Positions 10,177 to 23,162 of a stretch of DNA of 64,000 bases are shown here, piece after piece (position 1 is the stretch's first letter; each line of letters opens with the position of its first letter). The notes beneath the pieces are model-generated. The model did not search any database, was not told where the DNA came from, and worked only from the letters and a program-made list of their open reading frames with translations. Position numbers and translations under genes: made by a program. The stretch is from contig JAHLKG010000013.1 of NCBI GenBank assembly GCA_025526995.1, forward strand, positions 186,001 through 250,000, written 5' to 3'. This stretch comes from Powellomyces hirtus. Taxonomy: Eukaryota > Chytridiomycota > Chytridiomycetes > Spizellomycetales > Powellomycetaceae.

Positions 10177-11538
10177 TGAGACAGGACATTGCTATCTCTT
10201 CAAAGGAGAGAAGGCAACAAAAAAAAAAAGAAAACAAGGGAAAAGGATATTGTCAACGCGCAAAGCCCCACAGCAACCCAAATCCCACATCAAGCACGTT
10301 TGATAAGCATACTCACAAGCTTTGGTCTTGCTGTGGAAAGAAAGCTCTAGATTGGAGGTTGGAATGGAGGTCAGGATTAGAGTAATTGAGAATCTCCTGT
10401 CGCATTATATGCGGGCCGTCCCGGGGGAATGGAATGGAGTCATAGGTGCTTCCGTAGGTAAGTTTCACAACAGTTGCAATAGAGGTCATCCGGTCTGAAG
10501 TAGCGTGGATCTGGTGACATGGGTCCTCGTTGGTGTAAGGCTGCCGGGATTGGTGGTCGATGGTGACTGCAGAGTGTTGGGCTGGTACCGAGGAGGAGGA
10601 GGACGGCGCAACAACTTTCATGTGAGAGCATGTACTCTGCGTATGATATCGGTCTCAATTCGCCCCTTTGGACAGTCCTTTGGCGGATGGCAAGCTGGTC
10701 GCCCACCAGGCTGGTGGCCTGCTTCGGGGCGGCCACTGGGCTTGTTTGCTGAAGCAGCAGGGCGCTTGTAAGGTACTCTGAGGGATGGAGAGATTGTCGG
10801 GGTTCCACGGACGAAAGTCACTCTAAGGACCATCCGCCGGGGGGATGCAGTATATGGCCTGCAAGGATAGTGCCGGCATCTGCTCACAAGATATGTCATT
10901 TGAATATTCGTAACTTGCCGACATGCTGCGCGCAAGATCTGGATAATTGCCGTACAATGTTGGCATGCTGCTGCGCGCAAGATGCCTTCATATGAATGGC
11001 AGTGTATGGCCCGCACCCTGCACACTCAAGATCTTTTATGGGAATTACTATCAAATGGCGCAAGATCTTTTGCCCGGTGGGCGGCATACTTCGAAAACGC
11101 TTCTGTTTCTCAGATGGCGGCTTGAGACAGCTCATCTGCGAATCCCCGAAGGGGCCTTGCATTGTTTGGCAGGGCTGATTAGCCACGTCGTCTCAAGTGG
11201 AAAGGGTCCCGCTTCGTGGCTGGACGGCAGCCACCGAAGACGCCACTGTGATGCAGATGGGGGCTTGAAACAGCTCATCTGAGAATCCCTGATGGGGCCT
11301 TTCAGTGGGTTTGGCAGGGCCGATGGCCACCTCGTCTCAAGTGGAGGTCGGTTGCTTTCCTTGCACTGCACGGAGATTGGACATGCATTGCGCGGTGGGC
11401 TTCATACCTCGAAAACGCTCCTGTGCCCACATATACTGCAGTAGGTATCCGGTCGGAAGCAAGACTTATGATTGATGAGGTGTTGTACTAGGAGCATGAT
11501 TAAATAGCTACAGGACAAGATGTATTCCCGATCTAACC
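10177..11538. other. Repeat-bearing intergenic region
   Basis: About 1.36 kb between the PPR gene start and the stop of the RasGAP-LIM gene. It contains no convincing exon. From about 10.85 to 11.42 kb it is made of diverged repeated blocks (see the repeat entry). The first part presumably includes the PPR promoter. Confidence 0.5.
11070..11424. repeat. Diverged nested repeat block
   Basis: A segment of about 89 bases at 11113-11201 (starting GATGGCGGCTTGAGACAGCT) recurs with substitutions at 11256-11345. It is flanked by a second repeat pair sharing CGGTGGGC..CATAC.TCGAAAACGC at 11070-11106 and 11388-11424. Weaker similarity around GTATGGCC.GCA and ATGCTG..GCGCAAGAT extends back to about 10.85 kb. 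The blocks look like old degraded duplications, not a coding repeat. No terminal repeats or transposase are visible. Confidence 0.65.
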
Positions 11539-14500
11539 TCATCCAAACGTCTTGATATAACAATTCTGACATTTGGGCAATCCCGCACACTCATAGAACC
11601 CAGCTTTCGACACATCCACTTTACAATCCGAACAGCGGAAACAATGCGGATGGTACGTGCGACCACTGGACAGCCGCATGATCTGCTGCCCGGGCCCCGT
11701 GCCCGTCACGAGCGTCCCGCACGCGAAACAGGTCAGCATCTCGTGTACGTGCGACGAACAGAACACGTTGCTATCGAGGATAAAGTAGGATTTGTTGGCG
11801 AGGGTTTCAAGACATTTCTGGAGAGAGAAGGGTGAGTAAGTAAGTGGGGAGAAGATGGGGAGTGTGATTTGGGTTTCCAATAAAACCTACATCGCAACGC
11901 TTGCAGTCGACATGATACTTTCGGCCGCTTATTTGGATGTAGTCTGTAACACAATAAATGTTAGCACTGACATATCATCCGTAACAGAATAACTGCTCAA
12001 GACGTAAAGTATCGCTCAACCAACTCACATCCAGCAATCCTCCCTCCACATCCACCACACATGAGTCCCGCGGCACGATAGTAGTCTTCGGGGCACAGCG
12101 GGGTGTCCTGAAAGACCATGTATCCTTCGTTGAGCGGGCACTGGCAGGCGCGGCAGACAAAGCAGTGGGCGTGGTAACAATTCTGGGCGAGGTCGGTGAG
12201 AGCTTGATCGGGGTCTTGAATGGCGGTTTGGCAAGCTGCGCATATTCGCATCTGAGGTGATAGATGAGTTGAGTGATGCACGTATAATTGAACGTGCGTT
12301 GATGTGGGAGAAGAAGCCCCGCTTTCCCTCGGCACCTCACCTTATGTTTGGCACAATATACATTTCCCTTGTGCACCTCTGCCTCCTTGATAACCTCTAC
12401 GACGACTCCACACGTAGCACACGCAAAATGATCCGCATGCCAGACCATTTCCCCGACTTTCTTGAAATCCGGTCCAATCACCTTCTTCTTACACGCCACA
12501 CACTCTCCATGCGCCGTCAACGAAGATTCCGCCTGATCCACGGCCGATTCACGCGCACTGTTAAGTAACGCCATGATTGCCAGCGCGTCAAGGCGGGTCT
12601 GTGCTTTAGCTTCGGTGTTGAGCGCTGGGCGCGCGGAGCGCGCGGTGCGCCGGGATGCGAGGGAGGAGGTGGGGGAATAGAGCGTGGATGGGGGTAGGGA
12701 GTCGGTGGAGGTGGTACTGGTGGGGGTCGGGGTGGAAGAAGGTAAGGGGGCGGTGGTGGTTGCGGAGGGTGGAGCGGAGGCGAGGGCGGCGGTGTAATTT
12801 TCGGTAGTCCAGCCCATCATGGAGGTGGCGATGGGTGTCAGGATGGCGGGGACGCGGCCTGCGTTGGGAGAGGCGGATGGTGGGGGTTGTTGTTGTTGTG
12901 TTTGCTGTTGCTGCGGTGGTGGTGGCGGTTGTTGGCGAGCAGGTTCAGCCTGTCGCGCCGTATCGCCACTCCGGGATGTGATGTCTGAAGGCGGTGCTGC
13001 CATCGCGGCCACAGAGGACGCCGACGGACTTGCTTTAACAGCATCAGTGGCAGAAGAAGGAGAAGCTATTGTCCCCGTACTACTTGTCGGGGTCGCAAAG
13101 AACGGTCGATAGATGGACGACAAACTCAATGTACTCGTCAACGGCGCCACCTGGTTTCCCAACTCCGCCGTTCCATCTGCCAATGCTATAGTCGAGCTGG
13201 TCGCCGCATCTGGTATCCCTGGTGAGGCCGGTGCGTCGCCCTCAAATTTGATCGCAACACCTCTATCACCATTTGAGAGGTGCGGCACGATCCGAGAGGA
13301 CTCAGCATAATTCGCCGCCAATCCACCTTGCGTCGGCAACGACGACCCCATTTGGACCGCCGACCCCATATGCCCCGACGACCTCACAGGCAACGACACA
13401 CCAAACGGGGACACCACCGCCGCCGAATCCAACCCCAACAACTCCGCCGCCACATCATTAAACAGCGGTCCAAACCCAGACGAGAACTCCAACGGCGACG
13501 CCACATCACCTCCATATTTCATCAACCCGACGGGGGCCGGTGTGCGAACACTCGTGAATTCGGGCGAATCGACGGCGTTTTGAAGGAGTTCGGTGAGTGT
13601 GCCTGGCACGACGGACCCGGGGCGGGAGGGCCCGGGGGAGACGTCTTCGGGAGCTTCGGTTTTGGGGGGTTTGACTTCGATGCGCATGTTGAGGAGGTTG
13701 GCGTAGGATTGTTTCAGACTAGCAGTAGAGGCAAAACGAATCAGTCACAACTATTCTCCCCATTTTCATGAACTTTGGAGTGCGCCCTACTCACGTTGGG
13801 AAGGAGAACGGATTGAAATCGATCCCGTCAACAGCCGTGGTCTTGATGGTCAGCTTCGTCAAGATCTTAGCCAAGCGTCGAACAATTGGCGCATCTCCCT
13901 CCTGCAACACACCCGAACAAGCATCAACAATCAAAGGCATCACATTGATTTCGGCGTGCTGATCCACTCACCGTCATGGACTGCAGGATTGCCGGGGCCG
14001 CGCGGACGTACAGGTTGAATAATCTCGCTGTGCATTTGACAAAAAAAATCAGGAGGTTGGTTCATGGGTTAGTATAAACCCTGGGACGTACCTGCTTCCC
14101 TCGCCGTCTCATAACGGACATAATGCAATGACACCGCCGTATGCGCCACAAATTCCTTCGCCTACACAGAAAAAACAACAACACCCATCAACACCCCCTC
14201 ACTCACCCCTCTCCCCCCTCCCCCCCATTACACAACCGACTTACAGCAATCCCATCAATATAGTTCTTCATCTTGTCTATATTCGCCTCAATAAACGGAT
14301 TCATTTCCTTCATATACGGTTCTTTATCTCCAAAGGGCACGAGGTTCGCAAGGGTTTGGAGCGTTTTGGCCAGGAGGGTGAGCGTGCGGGAGGTTTTGGG
14401 TTCAATATACTCTATAAAATAACAAAGGGTCAGTGAAGGGGGATGGAAATTGTCTGTTTTTTAATTGTAGAATGACTCACCATCGACGAGATCAAACAAT

Positions 14501-17500
14501 TTAGGTCCCAAAATCGCCGGCGCAAAGAACCGCAAAAAAATGAACCCGCTGACGGAGGTGTACCGCACAGTAGGGTCGTATGGAAATTGCCGGGTGACTT
14601 GTTGTTGGACGTGGGCAAATAGGGGCCGCCATGGTCTAAGACAGACGCAGGGAAAAAAAGAAGTGTGAGGACAATGAGGTCGGTTTGAGGAGGTATAGAC
14701 GGTGGGGGCACATACGAAGGCAACGCAAATCGGGTGTCGTAGATAGCGTTCATGATCCTCTGGTTGAGGTCGAAAAAGACTCGGCGGTTTTTTTCAATGT
14801 CTTCGCCTTTGTCGAGTTTCATCGGGTCCAGCTATCCACACACAAAAAACAAAAGAAAGGGACAAAACGAAAATCAGACACAATGTCAATTCGCCAAATC
14901 ATAACCTTGTTTTTGACAACTCTCTTTTTCTCGCATACATACATACCTCGCAGTGGATCTTCTTGCTGACGATCATCTTGATGATATCCCCAATCGTGCT
15001 CTTCAGGTACGCTTTGCCGAGGTATCGCATGTAAACATCAACCGCCTGGCCAAACAATACCCACATTGGGTCAGATACAAACACGATGTCACGCAAACCC
15101 TTGACGGCAACTCCATACCTTCGACGCCATACTGTTCGCTCTAAACAGGGTATTCGGGTCATCTGAAACATGACCCCAAGATCAGCCTCTCTCCCTCCTC
15201 CCCCCCCCCTCCCACCAAGCCCGCATCACTCTCAACTCACTCGTATCAGCAATCTCCGCCTGAATAATCGCCAACAAAAACACCTGCGTGACATTATCCG
15301 CCTCCATCAGTTTAATCAACGGCCACGCGGCGTCTTCGCGGTCTTTGCTGACTTTGCCAAAGAGGTGGCAGAGCCGGTATCCGTCTTGCGAGAGCAGGTC
15401 CAGAAAGGGACGGTAGTTTTCGAGTGGGAGGATCGTGCTGGCCTATGAGCAAGAGGTTGGTGAGGATTGTGGCAGGGAGGGAGAAGGCGGGGGGGGAGAC
15501 TCACGGAGTATTTTATTTTCACCCGGACGGCACCTGGGCAAAGAGGGAAACCAAAAGCTGTTAGTGAGTTTGCGATAGTGAGGATAGTTGAGTATCTCAC
15601 ACGGTACATACCAATAGTTCCACAGTTGTTCGCAATCACTTTCGAGCAATTCAAATGGCAACTGATCTTACTACAACCCAATAATAAAGTCAGATGAACC
15701 CCCAAAAATGCGTAGGACTGACTCATATCCCTCTCTTTTGTTTTGTACCATTGCGAACACTGCAGATGCGTCCTTCCAGGCGACAACCCCAGCCCGCAAT
15801 GTCCACAGAAAGAGATCGTGGATAGGAACTTGGTGTCGACGAGTTTGTGCGGCGATTTTTTCCGGTCATATTCTGGATTCGGTGATCAGAAAAAAAAAAA
15901 AAAAACAAGAACCATAAAATCAACTCTTGTGCATAGCCGGGAGAATGGGAAGCCACACACTCTCTCTCCTTCTCCCACATGAACATACCTTTGACGGTCT
16001 GCTGCATAGTCTTGATGTAAGCTTTGGCGCGGGCCTCAACTAGGCTGGATTCCGAGAGGCCTGGATTGGAAACGCACATGAGGAAAACCCCATAATAAAA
16101 AATGAAATAAATCAAACAAGCGCAGTACGAGTAACCAGGGGAAACAATGTCGACACACACCTTTATCCTTTGACGACAATTCCTTAGCAAAGTAAGCTTG
16201 GCGTTACAATCACATCCAATATGAGAAATAATCAAGCACAAGAATACTCCAAAACAAATAACCAAACAAAACAAAGCAACCCCCCCCCCCCCCCCTACAT
16301 CACACCACATACCAGGCGGTGGCATCAGTCCTCTCCACCTTGAATCAATCTTATCATTGCGTTCCAGGGTATCAAGGGGCACGAGGAGGTGCCCCAAACA
16401 GGGCTCGCTAGGGCGCGTGTCCCAGACCGAGACGTGGAGTTCCTGGGTGCGGTAGGCGGGGGTGAGCTGGCTGTTGTTGCAACATAAAGAAAGGAAGAAG
16501 TCACGGAAGCGTAGGGAAAGAAGAAGTGTGAGATAGGCTTTGGGTCGGGTCTTTTCCATATACTCTGCGCTTTTCTACTCCTACTTACAATGTGATGTCC
16601 CGGTTAAACACCGGATTGAGGGATTTCCGAACGACTTGTGTTTTCTGCGTGCTGATGGCTTCGGGGTCGGGGAGGATGTGGAGGACGACGTATACATCTC
16701 GTGATCCTACGTGGTAATGTGGACGTCAGGGGCGAAAACCAGTCAGACGCCCCGCGGCCAACGCAGACAACCCAAAGAACTGTTCCAACCCCGAGGCCTT
16801 TCTCCTTTTTTTTTCCCCGTCTTACCTGTAGGCCCCGGACTAAACTTCCTCACTTCATCAACCGACACAGTCAGCGTATACCGGATCCGGTGGTGCGCAT
16901 CCTGTTCGGCACGCAGCTTCATCCCCAGCTTGGCTTCCCCCCACGCCGCTTGGCTCGACTCGTTATGCATGAGGCCATACCACTACACCCCCCACAACAA
17001 ATCAGTTTCTTTATCCACGCCAAGCATCCGGGTAAAACAGTTCTATCGCGTTACTCGACTCGTACCTGCTCCTCCTCAAACCGCCCATCCTCCAGCAAAT
17101 CCCTCGGAAACATGGTTCGTCCCAACAACTTTTCCCCACCCACCGCCGCGCCCGCTCCACTCGCACCACCACTTCCCGCATGTTTCTGATCCTGCCACAG
17201 TCCAATTGAAATACCTCCCATATCCGTGGGGAGTTGGTCGTTGAAGACGAGTTCTTCCCCGAAAAAGGGGTTAGCGTCCCGATGCACGGTCGGCGTGCGC
17301 CGCTCTTCACCGCCTTCGACAGAGACGGAGCAGAAACTGTCGCTGTGGCCTGTGGGGTGGATGTGAGGAGGGGGCGGAGGAGTCGTTGGGAGGTTTTAGG
17401 AGTTTGCTCTTACGGCCTTTATCAGGGAACACATTCTTTGCTTCGAGGACTTTGACATAAAGCGTTCTGTCCTGCTCATGCACAGCAAGAATGGGGTCAG

Positions 17501-17516
17501 CCACAAAAAACATCAT
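11539..17516 (-). CDS. C2-C2-C1-RasGAP-LIM(x4) multidomain Ras GTPase-activating protein
   Basis: Predicted to stimulate GTP hydrolysis by Ras at membranes, with the LIM array tying it to protein partners or the cytoskeleton. I resolve 23 exons, all with canonical splice sites, summing to 4,089 bases and 1,362 residues: 17516-17414, 17349-17066, 16982-16826, 16706-16589, 16470-16313, 16196-16161, 16060-15989, 15872-15749, 15670-15612, 15533-15505, 15442-15241, 15162-15119, 15045-14947, 14831-14716, 14635-14481, 14411-14245, 14161-14092, 14027-13972, 13901-13795, 13718-12341, 12251-12029, 11943-11891, 11817-11539. Domains: C2 about 15-115 (TLYVKVLEAKNVF), C2 about 150-255, C1 zinc finger about 317-366 (HKLVDTKF..CGHC..HLQCSQCKISCHLNC), RasGAP about 371-720 with the arginine finger NTLFRANSMASK and the FLR motif GFIFLRFFAPAILGP. 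A low-complexity linker of about 380 residues follows, then LIM domains at about 1121-1175, 1180-1240, 1245-1300 and 1302-1360. The start Met could be 17513, and an upstream exon cannot be excluded. Confidence 0.9.
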
Positions 17517-18060
17517 GGTCTCCCTAGACCCGCAATGGCCGTCAGCTTAAACAGATTAACCATACCTTGACAATCATTGTGGCAAAAATGAATCTGGTGT
17601 GTAGTGTAGGTGGTTCGTATGTATGAGCGTGTTGTTGGAGTGAGTGTTTTTTTATTTTATTTTGTGTTAGTGTTGAGGTCAAATGACAGTGACAGCACAA
17701 CGATTTGTGAATGGTCCGATTGCTTACGAGAAGGGTTAGCTCATGTATAGGTAAAGCGCGTCCCCACAATCCCAAATCCCCAGAATTGGCACAAAGTGTG
17801 GTTTACTGGCCATAGCATAAATGTATAAGCAAAAATAAAGACATAAATATGATTGTATATAAAGACAAAAGGTAATGCGCAAGGGTGGTAGGTGTATGGG
17901 TTGGTGGGAACGCGAGGCGATGCTTCTGCCTACGGGGGCAGGTGTCGTATGGCGATGATATGTGCATAGGAATCGGCGGGATTGGTGGTATTGGCGGTGA
18001 GTAGGTTGGGGAACGCGGGGGGGAGGAGGGGCAAGGCTCCAGATTTGTGGAGAATTTTTT
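17517..18060. other. Intergenic region upstream of the RasGAP-LIM gene
   Basis: About 540 bases between the RasGAP-LIM start and the RPO41 stop, both minus strand. It contains a short ATG frame followed by a GTATGG donor-like site near 17560-17580, but the frame does not join the C2 exon, so I do not call an upstream exon. Otherwise AT-richer spacer with no visible gene. Confidence 0.5.
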
Positions 18061-21000
18061 CTAGTTGAAGAAATATTGACTGTCCTTCACCTGCTCAATC
18101 TTGAATGAACCCCGGGCGGGTAACGGCGCAAACTCGACATCGACCCAGGTAGTGATCTTCTTTTTCCTAAACACTTTGGATCGGATGACTTTGAAGCCTT
18201 TTGATTCGCCCCATGCATGCCACTCGTCTTGCTGCTCACGGGTGTCGAGTGTCACTTCGACGGGCACCTTGTGGCCCTTGTATCGGTCGATAAACTCGTT
18301 CCGCAGTTGCGCCATTAGATCTTTGCTGTGGAGTCGGACAAACGCGTCGCGAAGGATATTGTTCATGGTGTGCACGTCGGCGGCATGGGTCCAGTACGAA
18401 TCGTGGACGGCGGCAAACGCAATGTTGGCTTTTTGGCATTCGAGGGCCGAGACCATCATGTGCGCAGCGTCGAGGGAGTGGATAAAGTTCGGCGGGAAGG
18501 CCGTGGACTGCTTCATGGGGTTGACGGGGGTTGGGGTGGAGCGGTCCAGGATGGTGATGGTTTGGAGCATGGTTTGGATTTGGCGGGGCTTGTAGTTGCG
18601 GTAAGGCTGCACAACGGGAAGTCCGAGCGGGGTCGTCCACACGACCGAGGTCATCTTGCTGATGGACTTGGGGCTGACGGATTTGAGGGTTACTTTGGCA
18701 GGCTCGTCTCCTTCTGTGTCTTCTGCAATCTTCTCAGATTCATCTGCCACTTCAATGTCAAAAATGTCCTTGGTTTTGCTCGGAGAAGGCGGGTTCAGAT
18801 CATCCAGAATGGCGCCAAGGAGGCCTCCATCCGCATCAGCAGCCTCCGCCGCAGCGAGTTCCGCCGACTCCGCAGTGAGGCCCTTTGCAGCCTCCTTCAC
18901 CTGCTCTTCCACAACCTTTGTTTCCTCTCTGGCAACAGTAAACGGACTCGGTAGGACGCCCATCTTGTTCAGCTGCTCGGCCATCTCCAGCTGCTCCGGT
19001 GGAATGTGCTCCGCATAGGTGGACCGGGCAATCAGACCTGCCGAGGCATTAAGCCAGACCTGCAGCGCACGGGCACCCTCAAAGAGTTTACCCATGGCTT
19101 CAAAGACTTTACGCGTGATGTACAAACTGCACGCTTCAATTTCCGGATCCGTGAGCTGCGGGAGGGACAGTGGATCCACGGGTTGATCCGCCGATCCTCC
19201 TTGCTGCTCTTGCTGCTTTGACTCCTGCATTTCGGATTCCGCGACCTCAGCCCCAGTCACGCGATGGCGGTCCTGCTGGTGTCGTTTCGCGTGCAGCCGC
19301 TGCAGCTCACGCGCTTCCCTCAGACGATTTCTGATCTGCGTTCGGGCGCCAATAAACGTGACTCCGTACGTGTTGGTCATGACGGTTTGTTTAACCAGTT
19401 TGCGGTTAATCCGGTGTTTCATGAGCAGAGCTTCCGGGACGTTGAGGGCTGCATCAGCGTCAACAATCTTTTTCACGTTTTCCGCGACACCCGAGTACAC
19501 GTCCGCGGGCTTGTTGTTGGGAACAAGGTTGACCTGCGCGGCACCGAGTTCGTCACCTCCGAGAGCGGCATAATGCTGTAGACCGTTGCAGGTTCCGTCC
19601 TGGTGAATCGGGAGGTGGCTGATGTACTGCACCGGTTTCTCGGAGCGCAGCGCGCGCGTGAGCTCAATGCAGGCCGCGAGCAACTGCCAGGGGCTTTCGG
19701 CCTGTAGCCACCAGCGGTTGCCTTCCAGTGGTTTATCGGCAGAGTCAAACACGTTCTCCAAGTTGTCCTCGGTGAACCGTTCTCGATCAGCGAATGACGC
19801 CTTGTCGTATCCGGCGAGCGCAGCAATCTGAATCTTGAGCCACTGCAGACCTGCTTCTCCAAGAGGCTTGCCGGTGGCAAAGGACAGGAGACCACGGCAC
19901 AGATCGTTTCCAATGTGGTTCAAGTGTTGCGGCATCGGGTAGGCACGACCGCGGAAATCCAGATTGTGAGGAAAGTACATTATCTCTCCCAGGAACTACA
20001 GAACAAAGGGGCATACAGATTAATCAGATACGCACTCTCTAACGGCAAGGCGGCGAGGGGGAGCGTGCACAAATACATACCGCTCTGGCAATCTCCAGCT
20101 TGTAGTTCGCATCCGCACGGACCGAATAGTTCTGGGACAGCTTATCCGTGCGCTCCTTGTACGCACGGCCGTACTGCATCCGCGCCTTCGCATTCGTGTC
20201 GTAGTCTTCCGGGCGGTCAATCTCTGGAATCTCTAGGTGGGAGGGCAGGTAGGGCGCATGCTCATTGTTGTTCCACATTGCCGCAGCCACGTCGTACACG
20301 TCGTGGTTAACCTTCCAAGGTATGGAGCCTAGGAAATCCAGGGCCTGTTGCACGGCGGTCATCTGCTGAAAATCGTCCGCGGCATGGAGGTACTTCTTGG
20401 CCTGTCTGTCGGATCGAACGCGGACCATTTCGACCTGGTGCTGAATGTAACCACCAGATTTCCAGGTAATCCAGGGTTGAGGTGGTACCAGCATAGGAAG
20501 GAGCCAAGGGTCGACGGAGACGGGGGCGTTCATGAGCATGAGGTAGAGAGCCGGGTTGTATTTAATCATGCCTCTGTGTTTCACGGACCCCTCCACGTCA
20601 TCGATCGAGTGGATAAAGGCCTCGCGGTCTTTGTAGGTATATTTTCCTCCATCGGCCGGATCGTGGACACGGACGCGAACGCGGGCAACGGCCACGAGAC
20701 GCTCGACGAGGTACGCTCCGAGACGGGCGCGGACTCCGTCGGGGAAGGGCGGGAGCCAGTTGCTCTCGTCCGTGCCGGCTTTTTTGGCGACTCTGGTGAC
20801 GATTCGACGGACAGTCTGCTCAAACAGTTTGCCGTCACTGTGCAGCTGATGAATGCCTCTGTGGAGGCGGATCTTGTGTTTCGAGGCGAGTTGTTTGGCT
20901 TTGCGCGCATGGTGTTCTTCTTCAACGCGTTTGCCAATCGTCAAGGCCAGCCTTGCGAATGGGGCTTCGCCGGCGACAATGCCAGTACTCATTTCCTGCT

Positions 21001-22495
21001 TGGTCGGCGGTCGCAGAAACTCGGTGATGGTAATTTTGGACAGCTGTTCCGGTCGCAAAAGGGAGAGGACGCGCTCCAGACCGTGTTCCTCGGCATCGTC
21101 ACGAGCCGCCTTCATTTGCTGAATGTCGTTCTTGAGCACTTGCACAAAGACCTTGTTCCAGGCAGCGACGAGATCGGCAGGGAGAGTAGTTAGCCGCCGC
21201 ACGTTTTCGGGCATGTTTATCAGGGTGAGCTCGAGATCCTCAACGGCGGCCGCGGCGGTCCGCTCTTCCAGCCACAGCTGCTGTTCGTATTTATCCGTAC
21301 GTTTGCTACTCTCCATTTCCTGGAGCGCCTTGCGGAGCACCTTGATGCCGAGCGATTGCGTGGACATCGGGGACGTTGCCGCTCGCGGCTGAGACGGTGG
21401 TTGCGGCTGTCCATCTCCCCCGTCGGCATCATCAAAGAACATGTCCATCGGCGACAATGCCGGCGAGGACGAGGATTGGCGAGCCGCAGCAGCCGCGGCA
21501 GCCTCTTTCCTCTTGCGCGCCGCGTTCTCCTCAATCGCCGACAGCAGGAGTCGGTCAGCCGTGACGATACCGTCCACGTCTCTACCCATTTCCCTGAGAA
21601 CAGCTTCAAGGGGGGTCTTATCCTCATCCTCCTCAAAGCGGTCGTTTTCCAGCAGATCCTGCAATGTAATCCCTTCCAGCTCCATCCGCTCAATCAGTGG
21701 CGGGACCTTTTCGGGCTGGCCCGCCCGAAGGTGGTACCGGGCCAGCAGGGCAAACGAGTCTGAGGTGTGTTTGATCGACAGCTGAGAGTCAAAGTTGTTG
21801 AACCAGTCCATGGCGCGGTCGACGCTCGGGGTAGGTGCAGCGAGGTGTGCCTCAATGAACGCATTGAGCATCCGGGCATCGACAATTTCACGCATGTCCA
21901 TCAGGTTGGTGCGCAGTGATCGATTGAAAATCTTCTCGGCGCTGGAAATGTCCCCGCTCTCCAGACACGCGTAGACTAGCACCATGCGTTCTTCCAAAAG
22001 GTTGCGGGAAACGGCACGGTCTTCCATGGTCAACGTGTCGTGGATCTCAACGTCCTGCACCGGTTTCATCTCATCCAAGATTGTCCGCTCCTTGATAAAT
22101 AACGTGCTAGCGATGTCATCAAACATTGCCTCGTTGGACGCAACCTGGGATTGGTCACTGTTTTTGCTGGCTTTTCTGTAAGTGTACTCTGACTTGGCCG
22201 CCTGGTGTTGCTGTGAGGATGGTGAAGGCTGTGACGTGTGCGGTTTCTGCTGAGATTGGTGAGGAGAAGATCGAGAATGTGTGTCGTATGGCCCTTGTGG
22301 GGACGGTGCTCTTATTGCTCCAGGGTTTTTCTCCAGAACTTGAGCCGTATAATGCCGTCGTGAGCCGTCCCATGGCCGGCTCCGCACCGTCTCGCAAGCC
22401 AAAGCAACCCTTTGTGATGAGACGGCCGCCGCGGCTCTTCTCCGAAGCGACGCCACCGATAGCATATGGTGGTTTCGAACGAGGCACTGCGACAT
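18061..22495 (-). CDS. RPO41: Mitochondrial DNA-directed RNA polymerase (Rpo41/POLRMT type)
   Basis: Single-subunit T7-like polymerase that transcribes mitochondrial DNA and primes its replication. Two exons, 22495-20081 and 19995-18061, with an 85-base intron (GTATGT donor); splicing gives the conserved IARAFLGEIMYFPHNLDFRG. Total 1,449 residues. Polymerase motifs seen in order are MYFPHNLDFRGRAYP, DGTCNGLQHYAALG with the first catalytic Asp, the finger helix KQTVMTNTYGVTFIGAR, FPPNFIHSLDAAHMM, and AAVHDSYWTHAADV with the second catalytic Asp. The N-terminus (MSQCLVRNHHMLSVASLRRR) reads as a presequence, and the N-terminal half holds the poorly conserved PPR-like extension of the family. Unusual features are a Gln/Glu-rich insert after the finger helix and an acidic insert of roughly 100 residues before the final palm motifs, compared with what I know of yeast Rpo41 (about 1,350 residues). 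Confidence 0.96.
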
Positions 22496-23162
22496 GTTTC
22501 CTCGTCAGCTTTTTAGGGGGGGAGTGTGACGAAAACGGTCTGTCCTGTTCAGTGTTTCAACAATACTGTGTATCGGCTGCAAGTAAAGACCGCCACGGCT
22601 CGCAATAGCAGCGACAATTGGGAATGTACAGATAAGTAATCGAGTAAGTATGTAATGTATCCGAGTCGTGAGAGGTATGTGTCACAGTTTTGTTTTTTTT
22701 TTTTTGCCCGAGTCGAGTCGACAGGAGGGAGAGCAAGGATAGCAAATGCAATGCGGGAAAATCAATGATCACGTAATCAGAGGTTTCCGAGACCGAGGCT
22801 TGTTGGCCTGGCAACACAGCACACCCAAGCGGACCGCCTCTCTCAACTCTCACGCTCACGGCAGAGTTTTACGATACGTATAGGGGATATAAAAGAGTGA
22901 TCCTCCTCATGAGTTTCCCATTCCATGTATATATAAAATGATTGTTGTAGCATGATTCGTGTAATCAAGTCGAGAAGGAAAAGTGGTAGATTCCTTATTT
23001 TCCATACCACCCCATCCCTACAGTGTAAACTCCCTCATCCATAAATAACGATGCAAAAGTACGCTACGCTACTCGTCCATTCCACGCATTCTATAAATAC
23101 ATAGCATTAGGTTCCTACCTACGCTGCCTCACTCACTCGGGGGCCGTGGGGGCACGTTCTCG
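22496..23162. other. Intergenic region upstream of RPO41
   Basis: About 670 bases between the RPO41 start and the stop of the next minus-strand gene. It includes a T11 run near 22690 and AT-rich sequence around 22880-22990. No coding segment is seen; the RPO41 promoter should lie here. Confidence 0.5.

Noticed and set aside
10850..11424. Transposable element
   Set aside because: No inverted or long terminal repeats, target-site duplication or transposase-like frame could be seen; only degraded direct repeats.
17542..17775. Upstream exon of the RasGAP-LIM gene (MIVK then GTATGG)
   Set aside because: The resulting phase does not match the C2 exon, and the intron would be only about 42 bases.
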